NCBI RefSeq assembly: GCF_016921195.1
Contig: NZ_JAFGYF010000003.1
Coordinates: 248,001 to 312,000, forward strand
Source: Cellulosimicrobium cellulans
Lineage (GTDB): Bacteria; Actinomycetota; Actinomycetes; Actinomycetales; Cellulomonadaceae
DNA length: 64,000 bases
Reading direction: 5' to 3'
Numbering within the stretch: position 1 is the stretch's first letter; each line of letters starts with the position of its first letter. Of this stretch, positions 54,081 to 64,000 are shown piece by piece. The notes under the pieces were generated by a model. That model saw only the letters and a list, made by a program, of their open reading frames with translations. It was not told the origin of the DNA and did no database searches. The translations under genes and the position numbers were made by a program.

Positions 54081-55841
54081 GTGCAGCCCACCGTGACGGA
54101 GACCCGCGCCCCTGAGCCCGTCGACGAGGAGCGGCCTCGGCACGGCGTGTGGGGGCGATGGGTGCGGCGGTTCTCGGCCACCGGGCTGGTGCTCGCGCTG
54201 CTGTGGTTCAGCCTGTCGTTCACGCCGTCGCTCATCCCGCGTGCCTGGTACTACCAGGCAGTGATCTCGGGCGTGAGTGCGGTCGGCGGGTACGGCGTCG
54301 GGGCGTTCGTCGAGTGGTTCGCGGTCAAGGTCGGGTTGCGCGTCCGGTGGACGGCGCGCGCGAGCCGGGTCGCGTGGTGGGTGCTCGCCGGGGCGACCGT
54401 CGTGCTCGTGCCGCTCGCGCTGATCCTCGGGGCGCGCCGCCAGATCGAGCTGCGGCACCTGTTCGGCATGTCGGAGGACGTGCCCGGGCGCGAGGTCGTC
54501 ACGCTCCTCGTGGCGCTCGCCGTCGCGCTGCTCGTGCTCCAGGCGGGCCGCGGTCTGCGGCGCCTCGCGCGCTGGCTCAGCCTCGTCGTCGACAACGTCG
54601 TACCGGCGCCCGTGGCGCGGTTCGTCAGCGGCGTCGCGGTCGCCGTGGTCGTCGTCCTGGTGTTCAACGGCGTCATCTGGTCGGGTGCGCTCAGCGCCCT
54701 GAACTCGATCTACGCGACCGCGAACGCCGACGTCGACCCGCGCCTGTCGCCCCCGGCGCAGCCCGAGCGGTCCGGGTCGGCGGCGTCCCCCGAGACGTGG
54801 GACTCGCTCGGCGCGGAGGGTCGCAAGTTCGTCGTGTCCGGACCGACCGTCGACGAGCTGCGCGCGTTCGCCCAGGCGGGCGACGTCGTCGACCCCGCGG
54901 ACGTGCGCGAGCCGATCCACGCGTACGCAGGGCTCGACCCCGAGGGAGACCTCGACGCCACGGCGGCGCGCGTCGTCGACGAGCTCGACCGGACCGACGC
55001 GTGGGACCGGTCCGTCCTCGTCGTCGCGACGACCACCGGCACGGGCTGGGTGGACCCCGGCATGGTGGAGGCGCTCGAGCTCATGCACGGCGGCGACACC
55101 GCGATCGCGAGCATGCAGTACTCCTACCTGCCGAGCTGGATCAGCTTCGTCGGCGACCGGTCGACCCCGCCCGCGGCCGGCAAGGCGCTGTTCGAGGCCG
55201 TGTACGCGCGCTGGTCGGAGCTCCCCGAGGACGACCGCCCCCGCCTGCTCGCGTTCGGCATCTCGCTCGGGTCGTTCGGCATGCAGGGCGCGTTCAGCGG
55301 CGTGCAGGACGTCGAGGCGCGCTCCGACGGAGCGATGTTCACCGGCACGCCCGGCTTCACGCCGATGTGGCGCGGGCTCACCGACGCGCGCGACCCGGGC
55401 TCGCTCGAGTACGCGCCCGTGCTCGACGACGGCCGGCAGGTCCGGTGGGGCGACCCCGTCGCGACCGGGGTCGCGGACCTCTGGGGTCCCGGCCCGCGCT
55501 GGGACGAGCCGCGCGTCGTCTACCTGCAGCACGCGTCCGACGGCGTGACGTGGTGGGGACCGGAGACGCTGTGGTCCGAGCCCGACTGGCTGCGCGAGCC
55601 GCGCGGGCCCGACGTGCTGGGCGACGTGCGGTGGTACCCGTTCGTCACGTTCTGGCAGCTCACGGGCGACCTGTTCGTCGCGGCCGCGTCCGACATCCCG
55701 GCCGGCCACGGTCACGTCTACAAGCTCGAGTACGCCGACGGGTTCGCCGCCCTGCACGCTCCCGAGGGCTGGTCGGACGCCGACACCGCACGCCTCAAGG
55801 ACGCGATGGACGCGCCGACCGAGGGCGGCTCGATCGGCTGA
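54081..55841 (+). CDS. Membrane-anchored alpha/beta-hydrolase family protein
   Basis: The 586-residue protein has about 5 N-terminal membrane helices (residues 25-215) and a C-terminal soluble domain of the alpha/beta-hydrolase membrane protein family (FGISLGSFGMQGAFSGVQDV holds the presumed nucleophile Ser; LQHASDGVTWWGPETLW is also typical). Family members are common in actinobacteria and uncharacterised. The start is GTG at 54081, with TACGCT (54069-54074) exactly 6 bases upstream, so the message is probably leaderless and separate from the preceding operon. Being membrane-bound it is not an obvious PHB enzyme, but the location is suggestive. Confidence 0.85.
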   Translation: MQPTVTETRAPEPVDEERPRHGVWGRWVRRFSATGLVLALLWFSLSFTPSLIPRAWYYQAVISGVSAVGGYGVGAFVEWFAVKVGLRVRWTARASRVAWWVLAGATVVLVPLALILGARRQIELRHLFGMSEDVPGREVVTLLVALAVALLVLQAGRGLRRLARWLSLVVDNVVPAPVARFVSGVAVAVVVVLVFNGVIWSGALSALNSIYATANADVDPRLSPPAQPERSGSAASPETWDSLGAEGRKFVVSGPTVDELRAFAQAGDVVDPADVREPIHAYAGLDPEGDLDATAARVVDELDRTDAWDRSVLVVATTTGTGWVDPGMVEALELMHGGDTAIASMQYSYLPSWISFVGDRSTPPAAGKALFEAVYARWSELPEDDRPRLLAFGISLGSFGMQGAFSGVQDVEARSDGAMFTGTPGFTPMWRGLTDARDPGSLEYAPVLDDGRQVRWGDPVATGVADLWGPGPRWDEPRVVYLQHASDGVTWWGPETLWSEPDWLREPRGPDVLGDVRWYPFVTFWQLTGDLFVAAASDIPAGHGHVYKLEYADGFAALHAPEGWSDADTARLKDAMDAPTEGGSIG

Positions 55842-55854
55842 CGACCGCGTCCGC

Positions 55855-55901
55855 GAGTGCTGGGCGTCGCCACTGCCCCGAGGGGCGACAACCCGGCACT
55901 C
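55855..55901. terminator. Terminator hairpin between convergent genes
   Basis: GAGTGCTGGG pairs with CCCGGCACTC (one G-T wobble), and an inner stem GTCGCC/GGCGAC reinforces it. It lies between the stops of the membrane hydrolase gene and the RamB-like regulator gene, overlapping the latter by two bases. Confidence 0.6.
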
Positions 55902-57393
55902 ACCGAGGGGCGTGGGCCTCGAGGAACGAGTAGACCTCCGTGGTGTCGACGCCCGGGAACGCGCCCGTCGGCATCGCCGCGAGCATCGACGCGTGCGGGC
56001 GGGCGCTCGGCCAGGCGTGGCCGGCCCAGCGGTCCGAGAGCGCGTCCGGCGGGCGGCGGCAGCACGCGCCGTCGGGGCACCGGGAGACCAGGCGCTCGGT
56101 CGTGTCGCGGCCCAGGAACCACTTCACGTGCGCGAACGGCACGCCGACGCTCACCGAGAACTCGCCGTCCGCCGAGGCCTGCACGCGCGACGTGCACCAG
56201 TAGGTGCCGCTCGGGGTGTCGGTGTACTGGCTGAACGGGCTGAGCCGGTCCTCGACCGCGAACACCGTGCGCGCGGTCCAGCTCCGGCACACGTACTGCC
56301 CCTCGACCGCGCCGAGCGGGTCCGCCGGGAAGCGCACGCCGTCGTTCTCGTACGCCTTGTGGATCACCCCGGACTCGTGGACCTTCATGAAGTGCACCGG
56401 GATGCCGAGGTGCTTCGTCGCGAGGTTCGTGAACCGGTGCGCGGCCGTCTCGTACGACACCGCGAACGCGTCGCGGAGGTCCTCGATGGAGATCTCGCGC
56501 GCGTCCTTCGCGGCCCGCAGCGCCTTGACCGCGTGGCGCTCGGGCAGCAGGAGCGCGGCCGCGAGGTAGTTGGCCTCGACGCGCTGGCGCAGGAACTCGC
56601 GGTAGTCGCGCGGCTCCGCGTGGCCGAGCACGTGCGGCGCGAGCGCCTGGAGGAGCGCCGACGTCGCGTTGGACCGCCCGCGCATCCCGTTGCTCGGCAG
56701 GTAGACGCGGTGGTGCCGCAGGTCGAGCACCGAGCGGGTCGAGTGCGGCAGGTCGCCCACGTAGTGCAGCGTGAAGCCCAGGTGCGCCGCGAGGTCTGCC
56801 GCGACGCGCTGGGGCAGCGGGCCGCCCGCGTGGCCGACGCCGTCGAGCAGCTCGGCCGCCGCGTCCTCGAGCTCGGGGAAGTAGTTGTCCTGCGCGCGCA
56901 TCGTCGAGCGCAGCTCCGCGTTCGCGCGGCGCGCCTCCTCGGGGGTCGCGGCGCGCTCGGTGTGCAGCCGCTGGAGCTCGCGCTCCAGCGCGACGATCGT
57001 CTCGAGCGCGTCCGTGGGCAGCGACTTGCCGACCCGCACCGGGCGGAGCCCGAGCGCGCCGAAGAGCGGGCCGCGCTGCGCCCGTTCCAGCTCGATCTCG
57101 AGCGCGTCCCGGCGCGACGGCGCCTCGGGCGAGAGCAGGTCGTCGAGGCTCGCACCCAGCGCCCGCGCGACCGCCTGGAGCTGCGCGAACTTGGGCTCGC
57201 GCTTGCCGTTCTCCAGGAGCGACACCTGGGACGGCGCGCGGCCGATCGCCGCGCCCAGCTCGTCGAGCGTCATGCCCCGCGCGGTGCGCAGGTGCCGGAT
57301 CCTGCGGCCGATCGTCAGGGCGTCGGGCTCGCTCTCGAGCGGGATTTCCGCATGTTCCGCGATTCCGGCCGGTCGCGTCGTCGGGATAGCCAT
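55900..57393 (-). CDS. ramB: RamB-like XRE regulator of the glyoxylate bypass
   Basis: The 497-residue protein has an N-terminal XRE helix-turn-helix (about residues 27-85: [20 protein letters not shown], then [15 protein letters not shown]), a central ImmA/IrrE-like region with [12 protein letters not shown], and a C-terminal domain with paired Cys (RCPDGACC). This layout and the divergent position next to aceA match RamB of Corynebacterium and mycobacteria, which controls acetate and glyoxylate-cycle genes. The ATG at 57393 is chosen; a longer reading to 57699 would cross the aceA start. A 9-bp inverted repeat sits in the shared promoter region. Confidence 0.9.
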   Translation of the reverse strand: MAIPTTRPAGIAEHAEIPLESEPDALTIGRRIRHLRTARGMTLDELGAAIGRAPSQVSLLENGKREPKFAQLQAVARALGASLDDLLSPEAPSRRDALEIELERAQRGPLFGALGLRPVRVGKSLPTDALETIVALERELQRLHTERAATPEEARRANAELRSTMRAQDNYFPELEDAAAELLDGVGHAGGPLPQRVAADLAAHLGFTLHYVGDLPHSTRSVLDLRHHRVYLPSNGMRGRSNATSALLQALAPHVLGHAEPRDYREFLRQRVEANYLAAALLLPERHAVKALRAAKDAREISIEDLRDAFAVSYETAAHRFTNLATKHLGIPVHFMKVHESGVIHKAYENDGVRFPADPLGAVEGQYVCRSWTARTVFAVEDRLSPFSQYTDTPSGTYWCTSRVQASADGEFSVSVGVPFAHVKWFLGRDTTERLVSRCPDGACCRRPPDALSDRWAGHAWPSARPHASMLAAMPTGAFPGVDTTEVYSFLEAHAPR

Positions 57394-57571
57394 GACTGAG
57401 AGTGACACGCGCCACTCCTTGCGCACAAGAGAAGAACCGTGCTTCTTTCGCTCGATCTGGCTTGAGGAGGGCTCGCGGACGGGAGGAAGGTCGAAGCACG
57501 GACCTCGCCGAGGTCCACCGACCGGCCCGGCCGGCCCGCGCACGCGGCCGGCGCACCACCAGGAGGCACCC
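57394..57571. promoter_or_regulatory. Shared ramB/aceA control region
   Basis: This divergent region contains the dyad AAGAA, 6 bases, TTCTT (57432-57447), and a 9-bp inverted repeat CCGTGCTTC (57437-57445) with GAAGCACGG (57493-57501). It also has a weak Crp-like dyad AGTGA-N6-CCACT (57401-57416). AGGAGG before the aceA GTG is the ribosome binding site. These are candidate sites for RamB and a Crp-type regulator. Confidence 0.5.
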
Positions 57572-59002
57572 GTGAACAGGCCCACCATCGTCAGCCGCCG
57601 CTCCCCGTCCGAGTACGCGGGCGGCGCCCGTCCGCTCGGCGCCGTCGCGACGACGGCGGCGGTCACCGGCCCGACCGGCCATGCCCCCTCCACCGGCACC
57701 GGGCCGCGCCCCGGCGACCAGACCCAGACGGCGGCGGAGCTCGCCGGGCAGTGGTCGACCGACCCGCGCTGGGCCGGCCTCCAGCGCGACTACACCGCGG
57801 AGGACGTCGTCGCGCTGCGCGGCTCGGTGCGGGAGGAGCACACGCTCGCGCGCCGCGGCGCCGAGAAGCTCTGGGACCTCATCCACACCGAGGAGTGGGT
57901 CGCCGCGCTCGGCGCGTTCACCGGCAACCAGGCCGTGCAGCAGGTGCGCGCGGGCCTCCAGGCCATCTACCTGTCCGGGTGGCAGGTAGCGGCCGACGCC
58001 AACCTGTCCGGCCAGACCTACCCCGACCAGTCGCTCTACCCCGCCAACTCCGTGCCCGCCGTCGTGCGCCGCATCAACAACGCGCTCCTGCGCGCGGACC
58101 AGATCGAGACGGCGGAGCGTTCGAGGACCGACGACGAGCCGAGTCGCGACTGGCTCGCCCCGATCGTCGCCGACGCCGAGGCCGGGTTCGGCGGCCCGCT
58201 CAACGCGTACGAGCTCATGCACTCGATGATCGCCGCGGGCGCGGCGGGCGTGCACTGGGAGGACCAGCTCGCGTCGGAGAAGAAGTGCGGCCACCTCGGC
58301 GGCAAGGTGCTCGTGCCCACGAGCCAGCACATCCGCACGCTCAACGCCGCGCGCCTCGCGGCCGACGTCGCGGGCGTGCCGTCCGTGATCATCGCCCGCA
58401 CGGACTCGCTCGCCGCGGACCTGCTGACGTCCGACGTCGACGAGCGCGACCGCCCGTTCCTCACGGGCGAGCGCACCTCGGAGGGCTTCTACCGGGTGCG
58501 CCCGGGGCTCGACGCCGTCGTCGCGCGCGGCCTCGCGTACGCGCCGTACTCCGACCTCATCTGGGTCGAGACGGGCGAGCCCGACCTCGAGCTCGCGCGC
58601 ACGTTCGCCGAGACGATCCACGCGCAGCACCCGGGCAAGAAGCTCGCCTACAACTGCTCGCCGTCGTTCAACTGGAAGAAGCACCTCGACGACGCCCAGA
58701 TCGCGAGCTTCCAGAAGGAGCTCGCCGCGATGGGCTACGCGTTCCAGTTCATCACGCTGGCCGGCTTCCACGCCGTCTCGCACTCCATGTTCGAGCTCGC
58801 GCGCGGTTACAACGAGCGCGCGATGTCCGCCTACGTCGAGCTGCAGGAGGCCGAGTTCGCCTCCGAGGCCGACGGCTACACCGCCACCCGCCACCAGCGG
58901 GAGGTGGGCACCGGCTACTTCGACCGGGTCGCCACGGCTCTCAACCCCGACGCCGCCACCCTCGCGCTCGCCGGGTCCACCGAGACCGCCCAGTTCCACT
59001 AA
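57572..59002 (+). CDS. aceA: Isocitrate lyase
   Basis: The 476-residue glyoxylate-shunt enzyme cleaves isocitrate to succinate and glyoxylate. The catalytic motif is KKCGHLGGK, with YIARTD-like [36 protein letters not shown] and [14 protein letters not shown]. It carries an N-terminal extension of about 50 Gly/Thr/Pro-rich residues not usual in the family. The GTG at 57572 is nevertheless favoured by AGGAGG 6 bases upstream. It lies divergent from the RamB-like gene and 136 bases before aceB, with a repeat array between. Confidence 0.96.
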   Translation: MNRPTIVSRRSPSEYAGGARPLGAVATTAAVTGPTGHAPSTGTGPRPGDQTQTAAELAGQWSTDPRWAGLQRDYTAEDVVALRGSVREEHTLARRGAEKLWDLIHTEEWVAALGAFTGNQAVQQVRAGLQAIYLSGWQVAADANLSGQTYPDQSLYPANSVPAVVRRINNALLRADQIETAERSRTDDEPSRDWLAPIVADAEAGFGGPLNAYELMHSMIAAGAAGVHWEDQLASEKKCGHLGGKVLVPTSQHIRTLNAARLAADVAGVPSVIIARTDSLAADLLTSDVDERDRPFLTGERTSEGFYRVRPGLDAVVARGLAYAPYSDLIWVETGEPDLELARTFAETIHAQHPGKKLAYNCSPSFNWKKHLDDAQIASFQKELAAMGYAFQFITLAGFHAVSHSMFELARGYNERAMSAYVELQEAEFASEADGYTATRHQREVGTGYFDRVATALNPDAATLALAGSTETAQFH

Positions 59003-59009
59003 GCCCCCT

Positions 59010-59119
59010 CTCGCGAGGTAGTACCGCAGTCCAGCGAGGTAGTACCAGGGTCAGCACCCCGGTACTACCTCGCGAGACCAGGGTTCTACGTCGGCGGACC
59101 ACGGTTCTACCTCGCGACA
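59010..59119. repeat. 21-bp GAGGTAG repeat array, locus D (two forward, three inverted units)
   Basis: Forward GGTAG cores lie at 59017 and 59038; inverted CTACC cores lie at 59065, 59086 (as CTACG) and 59107. Spacing within each group is exactly 21 bp. The first forward and first inverted unit form perfect 17-bp arms (59010-59026 and 59060-59076). The array starts 8 bases after the aceA stop and ends 20 bases before the aceB start, so it could modulate the aceA-aceB transcript. Confidence 0.85.
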
Positions 59120-59138
59120 TCGACCTTCGGAGACCGCC

Positions 59139-60908
<1,770 letters not shown>

Positions 60909-60923
60909 CCGGGCCCGCCGAGC

Positions 60924-60968
60924 ACGACCTTGGTGTCGCTATCCGACCGATGGCGACACCAAGGTCGT
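60924..60968 (+). terminator. Terminator of aceB
   Basis: Perfect 16-bp arms (ACGACCTTGGTGTCGC and its complement) enclose 13 bases, with three more pairs outside one mismatch. It begins 15 bases after the aceB stop and ends in TTCTC. It is the longest perfect stem of any putative terminator here apart from the repeat-derived one at 29902. Confidence 0.75.
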
Positions 60969-61110
60969 TCTCGTGGGCGCGCGACGTCGTGCTCGACGCC
61001 GCACCCCGGGCGGGCATGGTGGTGGGGGGAGGTCGCCGTGTGGGAGCATCCGGCCACGCGCGGCGACACACCCGTCGTCCGGGCGCTCGCACGCACGAGC
61101 CGGGAGCACC

Positions 61111-62025
61111 ATGAGCAACCCCTTCGCGCCGCCGAGCCAGTCGACGTCCGGCCCGTCCGGTCCGCCCCCCGCGGCTCCCGGATCACCTTCGGTCCCGACG
61201 CCCGGGCACCCGGCCGCCCCGCCTGCTGGCGCGCCGGTCCCCCTCCCGACGCCTCCGCAGACTCCCGGGTACGGGCCCGTCCCGATCGGCTACGGCCCCG
61301 TCCCGGCGGGGACCGTGCCGTCGGCACCCGTTTCGCAAGGCCCTGGCCCGACGTACCCTGTCGCCGGACTCCCCGGCCCGCCCCCGCTCGCCGCCCGCCG
61401 CGGTCTGTCGCGCACCGCCGTCGGGCTGATCGTCGGTGCTGCCTGCCTCGCCCTGGGCGGTGGCGTCGGGTTCACCGCCGGGGTCGCGAGCGACGCGGGC
61501 GGGCGGATCGCCGCGTGGTACACGGCGCCGCCCGACGACTGGTCGGACGAGGACTGGTCCGACGAGGACTGGTCCGAGGGTGAGTGGGAGGGCTCCGGCA
61601 CGCCGGACGACCCGTGGTTCTTCGACGGCTACACCATCGGCGGGGACGAGTGGGAGGTCCTCCTGGACCCGCCCTACGAGGCGACCGCGGAGATCCTCGC
61701 GCACAGCGACGTCAACGTCGCGCCACCGGAAGGCACCGAGTACTGGATCGTCCCCGTGACCGCGACGTACTACGGCCCCAGCTCGCAGGTGAGCGCCTGG
61801 GGCGCCCTCGAGCTCGGCTTCGTCGGCGACGACGGCGTCCAGGCGGACGGGCAGTGCGGCGCCGTGCCCGACGCCCTCGTCGGGACGGGTCTCGTCGGGA
61901 CCGACGACACGGTGTCGGGCAACGTCTGCCTCGCGGTCCCCGCGGGGGCGCCGGGGCTGTGGACGCTCTCCCTCGAGGGGTACGAGCCCTGGTACCTCAC
62001 GGTGGGCGACCCCCTCGCGGGCTGA
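61111..62025 (+). CDS. Proline-rich membrane protein with extracytoplasmic domain, function unknown
   Basis: I do not recognise a family. The 304 residues consist of about 95 Pro/Gly/Ala-rich cytoplasmic residues, one membrane helix (TAVGLIVGAACLALGGGVGF), a tandem acidic Trp repeat (WSDEDWSDEDWSEGEWEG) and a beta-rich outer domain of about 140 residues with two Cys (DGQCG, GNVCL) that could form a disulfide. The outer part resembles DUF4352-like immunoglobulin-fold domains in character only. The ATG at 61111 has GGGAG 5 bases before it. It stands alone after the aceB terminator. Confidence 0.75.
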   Translation: MSNPFAPPSQSTSGPSGPPPAAPGSPSVPTPGHPAAPPAGAPVPLPTPPQTPGYGPVPIGYGPVPAGTVPSAPVSQGPGPTYPVAGLPGPPPLAARRGLSRTAVGLIVGAACLALGGGVGFTAGVASDAGGRIAAWYTAPPDDWSDEDWSDEDWSEGEWEGSGTPDDPWFFDGYTIGGDEWEVLLDPPYEATAEILAHSDVNVAPPEGTEYWIVPVTATYYGPSSQVSAWGALELGFVGDDGVQADGQCGAVPDALVGTGLVGTDDTVSGNVCLAVPAGAPGLWTLSLEGYEPWYLTVGDPLAG

Positions 62026-62128
62026 CCCGCACGCGCCCACAGCCCGCCCCGGCCGCTGAGCCCGTTGCCGTGGTCGCCGGACGCACGCCGTGCCAGAGTC
62101 TCCCCATGGCCCGCCCGTGGGAGACGCG

Positions 62129-63655
62129 ATGAGCCACACCCGGCCGGTGCGCGCCGCCGGAGCGTGGTGGGACGGCGTCCGTCCCGAGCGAGGGACGTTC
62201 TGGCGCTCCGCGGGCGCCGGCTTCCCCGGAGCCGTCGGCGGGGTCCCCGACGGCATGGCGACGGCGACGCTCGTGGGTGTCAACCCGATCCACGGCCTCT
62301 ACGCGACCGCGATCGGGCGCATCGCGGGCGGGCTGACCGTCGACTCACGCCTCATGATCGTCACGACGACGAGCGCCGCCGCCCTCGCCGCCGGCTCGAC
62401 GCTCGCCGGGGTGGCCGCCGACGCTCGTCGTGGGTCTGGGCTCGGTCGCCCTCCTCCTGCTCCTCGGCCGGACGCGCGTCGCCCCGAACGCGGCCGTCGT
62501 CGCGCTCGTGGTGTCCAGCGTCGGCGTGTGGGCCCTCGGCGCGACGTCCGTGCAGCTCGTCGGGGACGCGGGCGAGATCCCCGCCGGCCTGCCCTCCTTC
62601 GCGCTACCCGACCTGGGGCTCGTCTCGGTCGACGTCGCCGTGGGCGCGCTCGCGGTGGCCGCCATCGTGCTCGTGCAGGGCGCGGGGGTCGCCGAGTCCG
62701 TCCCGAACCCCGGCGGGCGCCGCGCCGACCCGAACCGCAACTTCGTCGGGCAGGGCGTCGCGAACCTCGCGGCGGGGTTCTTCCGCGGCATCCCCGTCGG
62801 CGGGTCGGTGGGCCAGACGGCGATCAGCACCGCCGCGTGGGCGCGCGACCGCTGGGCAGGGATCATGTCCGGCGTCTGGGTGCTCGTCGTCCTCGTCGCT
62901 CTCTCGGGGCCGGTCGGGGCAGTCCCCTCGGCGACGCTCGCGGCTCTGCTCGCGGTCGCCTCGGTCGGATCGATGCGGCTGTCGGCGATGGCGACGGCGT
63001 GGCGCACGGGCAGCCAGTCCCAGGTCGCGATGGCGACCACGTTCCTCGCGACCCTCCTCCTGCCCGTCGCGGCCGCGGTCGGCATCGGAGCCGCGCTGTC
63101 GATCCTGCTGCAGGCGAACCGCGAGTCGCAGGACCTGCGGATCGTCCGCCTCGTCCCCCTCGAGGACGGCACTACCGCGAGGAGCCGGCACCGCGGCACC
63201 TCGACGACGCGACCGTCACCGTGCTCGACGTCTACGGGAGCCTGTTCTACGCCGGCGCGCGCTCGCTCGAGGCCGCGCTGCCGGAACCCGGGAACGCGCA
63301 CGACGCCGTCGTCGTGCTGCGTCTGCGAGGCCGCGCGAGCCTCGGCGCGACCGCGTTCACTGTGCTCGCGCACTACGCGGACCGGCTCGGCGAGCGCGGC
63401 GGCCGGCTCTACGTGAGCGGGGTCGACCCCGAGCTGGCGGCGAAGTTCGAGCAGGTCATCGACCTGCGCCTGCGCGAGCGGATCGCGGTGTACCCGGCGC
63501 GGCCTGTGATCGGCGAGTCGACCGCCGACGCGATGGCGCACGCCGAGGCGTGGCTCGTGCGCGGGGTCGAGGCGGCCCAGGTCCCCGCCGTGCGGCGGGA
63601 CGGCCCGGCGAAGCGGCTGTGGTCCCGCGTGCGGTCGATGCTGCACCGCGGCTGA
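62129..63655 (+). pseudogene. Decayed SulP family anion transporter with STAS domain
   Basis: The N-terminal SulP part (GAVGGVPDGMATATLVGVNP, HGLYATAIGRIAGGL) is in the frame of the ATG at 62129. Near 62410-62425 the protein jumps to the frame +1, where LLLLGRTRVAPNAAVVALVV up to LVPLEDG continues. Roughly 70-90 family residues between these points are absent, so an internal deletion is likely. Near 63170 a missing C (GGCACTAC where GGCCACTAC is expected) returns reading to the first frame, giving REEPAPRHLDDATVTVLDVY and the STAS domain. The first frame has no stop throughout, but its middle third is meaningless. An intact transporter cannot be made. Confidence 0.85.
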
Positions 63656-63664
63656 CCGGAGCGC

Positions 63665-64000
63665 TCAGCCCAGCGCGTGCACGAAGTCCACGCGCTGTGC
63701 GGCGAACCAGGCCTCGTTCTCGCGGATCCGGTCCCCGACCCCGTCGTCCCACATGCGCTGCCAGCCGCCCCCGCGCACCTGCGCCGCGTGCCGCATCGCG
63801 TACCAGCTCCGCGCGAACCGTTGCGCGAGCACGTCGAGCAGCGCAAGCCGCTCGGACCGGTCCAGCCCGTACGCCTCCGCGAGGATCCGCGCACGACGGG
63901 GCGCATCGAGGTCACGCAGCGCCTCCGGACGCGCCTCCGGCGGCGCGATGGGCGCCCAGTAGAGCAGCGACGTCGCGACGTCGAGCAGCCGCGTCGTCGG
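63665..64000 (-). CDS. Phosphotransferase (aminoglycoside/choline kinase-like), C-terminal part
   Basis: The last 111 residues of a protein that continues beyond the right edge are visible. LLDVATSLLYWAPIAPPEA, then ILAEAYGLDRSERLALLDVL and a Trp/Arg-rich end (WQRMWDDGVGDRIRENEAWF) resemble the C-terminus of the aminoglycoside phosphotransferase family, in which this part forms the helical lobe behind the active site. Catalytic residues lie outside the window, so the substrate cannot be judged. Its stop is 10 bases from that of the SulP remnant on the other strand. Confidence 0.65.
   Translation of the reverse strand, partial: PTTRLLDVATSLLYWAPIAPPEARPEALRDLDAPRRARILAEAYGLDRSERLALLDVLAQRFARSWYAMRHAAQVRGGGWQRMWDDGVGDRIRENEAWFAAQRVDFVHALG

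Noticed and set aside
57401-57416. AGTGA-N6-CCACT as a further Crp-type site
   Set aside because: The outer T is missing on the left and the right half is off by one central base, so it is too weak to list as a site on its own; it is mentioned only as a possibility in the ramB/aceA region.

Overview
The window is about 74% G+C DNA with densely packed genes, many GTG starts, ATGA/GTGA stop-start overlaps and several promoters placed directly at start codons. The gene set (LpqY-SugABC-type sugar importer, RamB-type glyoxylate regulator, PhoH2, YqeB family, actinobacterial ispH-xseAB neighbourhood) points to a Gram-positive actinobacterium, probably of the Cellulomonadaceae/Promicromonosporaceae kind. 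That placement is inference from content, not a database match.

Layout. 1-9.0 kb: the 5' part of a BCCT osmolyte/choline-type carrier, then a leftward peptide ABC importer (dppA, dppB, dppC and a fused DppD-DppF ATPase) interrupted by an oppositely oriented PH-domain membrane protein gene. 9.5-13.7 kb: AhpD-like protein, ychF, a two-gene ABC exporter. 13.8-20.9 kb: rmuC, ispH, a polysaccharide deacetylase, xseA, xseB, a PfkB sugar kinase. 21-25.5 kb: a leftward trehalose-type importer lpqY-sugA-sugB-sugC whose junctions are all stop-start overlaps and which includes a candidate 31-codon ORF. 25.6-36.1 kb: carbonic anhydrase, fumC, a divergent marR/FUSC pair with a perfect operator palindrome, phoH2, a padR-MFS efflux pair, an amidase and a DUF1697 gene. 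36.1-36.9 kb: gene-free, repeat-rich DNA. 36.9-39.3 kb: YqeB family gene and nhaA with a foldable leader.

39.4-54.0 kb is the most coherent unit. A secreted polyhydroxybutyrate (PHB) depolymerase is divergent from a 13-gene operon encoding a five-part ABC importer, an acyl-CoA synthetase, a TetR regulator, 3-hydroxybutyrate dehydrogenase, two alpha/beta hydrolases, a two-subunit 3-oxoacid CoA-transferase and a thiolase. Together they can be read as a route from external PHB to acetyl-CoA. Just beyond lie the glyoxylate-shunt genes aceA and aceB with a divergent RamB-like regulator, which would allow growth on that acetyl-CoA. The window ends with a membrane protein of unknown function, a decayed SulP transporter (internal deletion plus frameshift) and the C-terminal part of a phosphotransferase.

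The most unusual non-coding signal is a family of 21-bp units built on GAGGTAGA. They occur at four gene-end loci (29.87, 36.13, 36.79 and 59.01 kb), always at exact 21-bp spacing and mostly reading in the same direction as the gene that has just ended. Two genes take their TAG stop from a unit. Other signals are three Crp/GlxR-type palindromes, a series of start codons preceded at 6 bp by a -10-like hexamer (leaderless mRNAs), and a 27-bp perfect inverted repeat at 36.7 kb.
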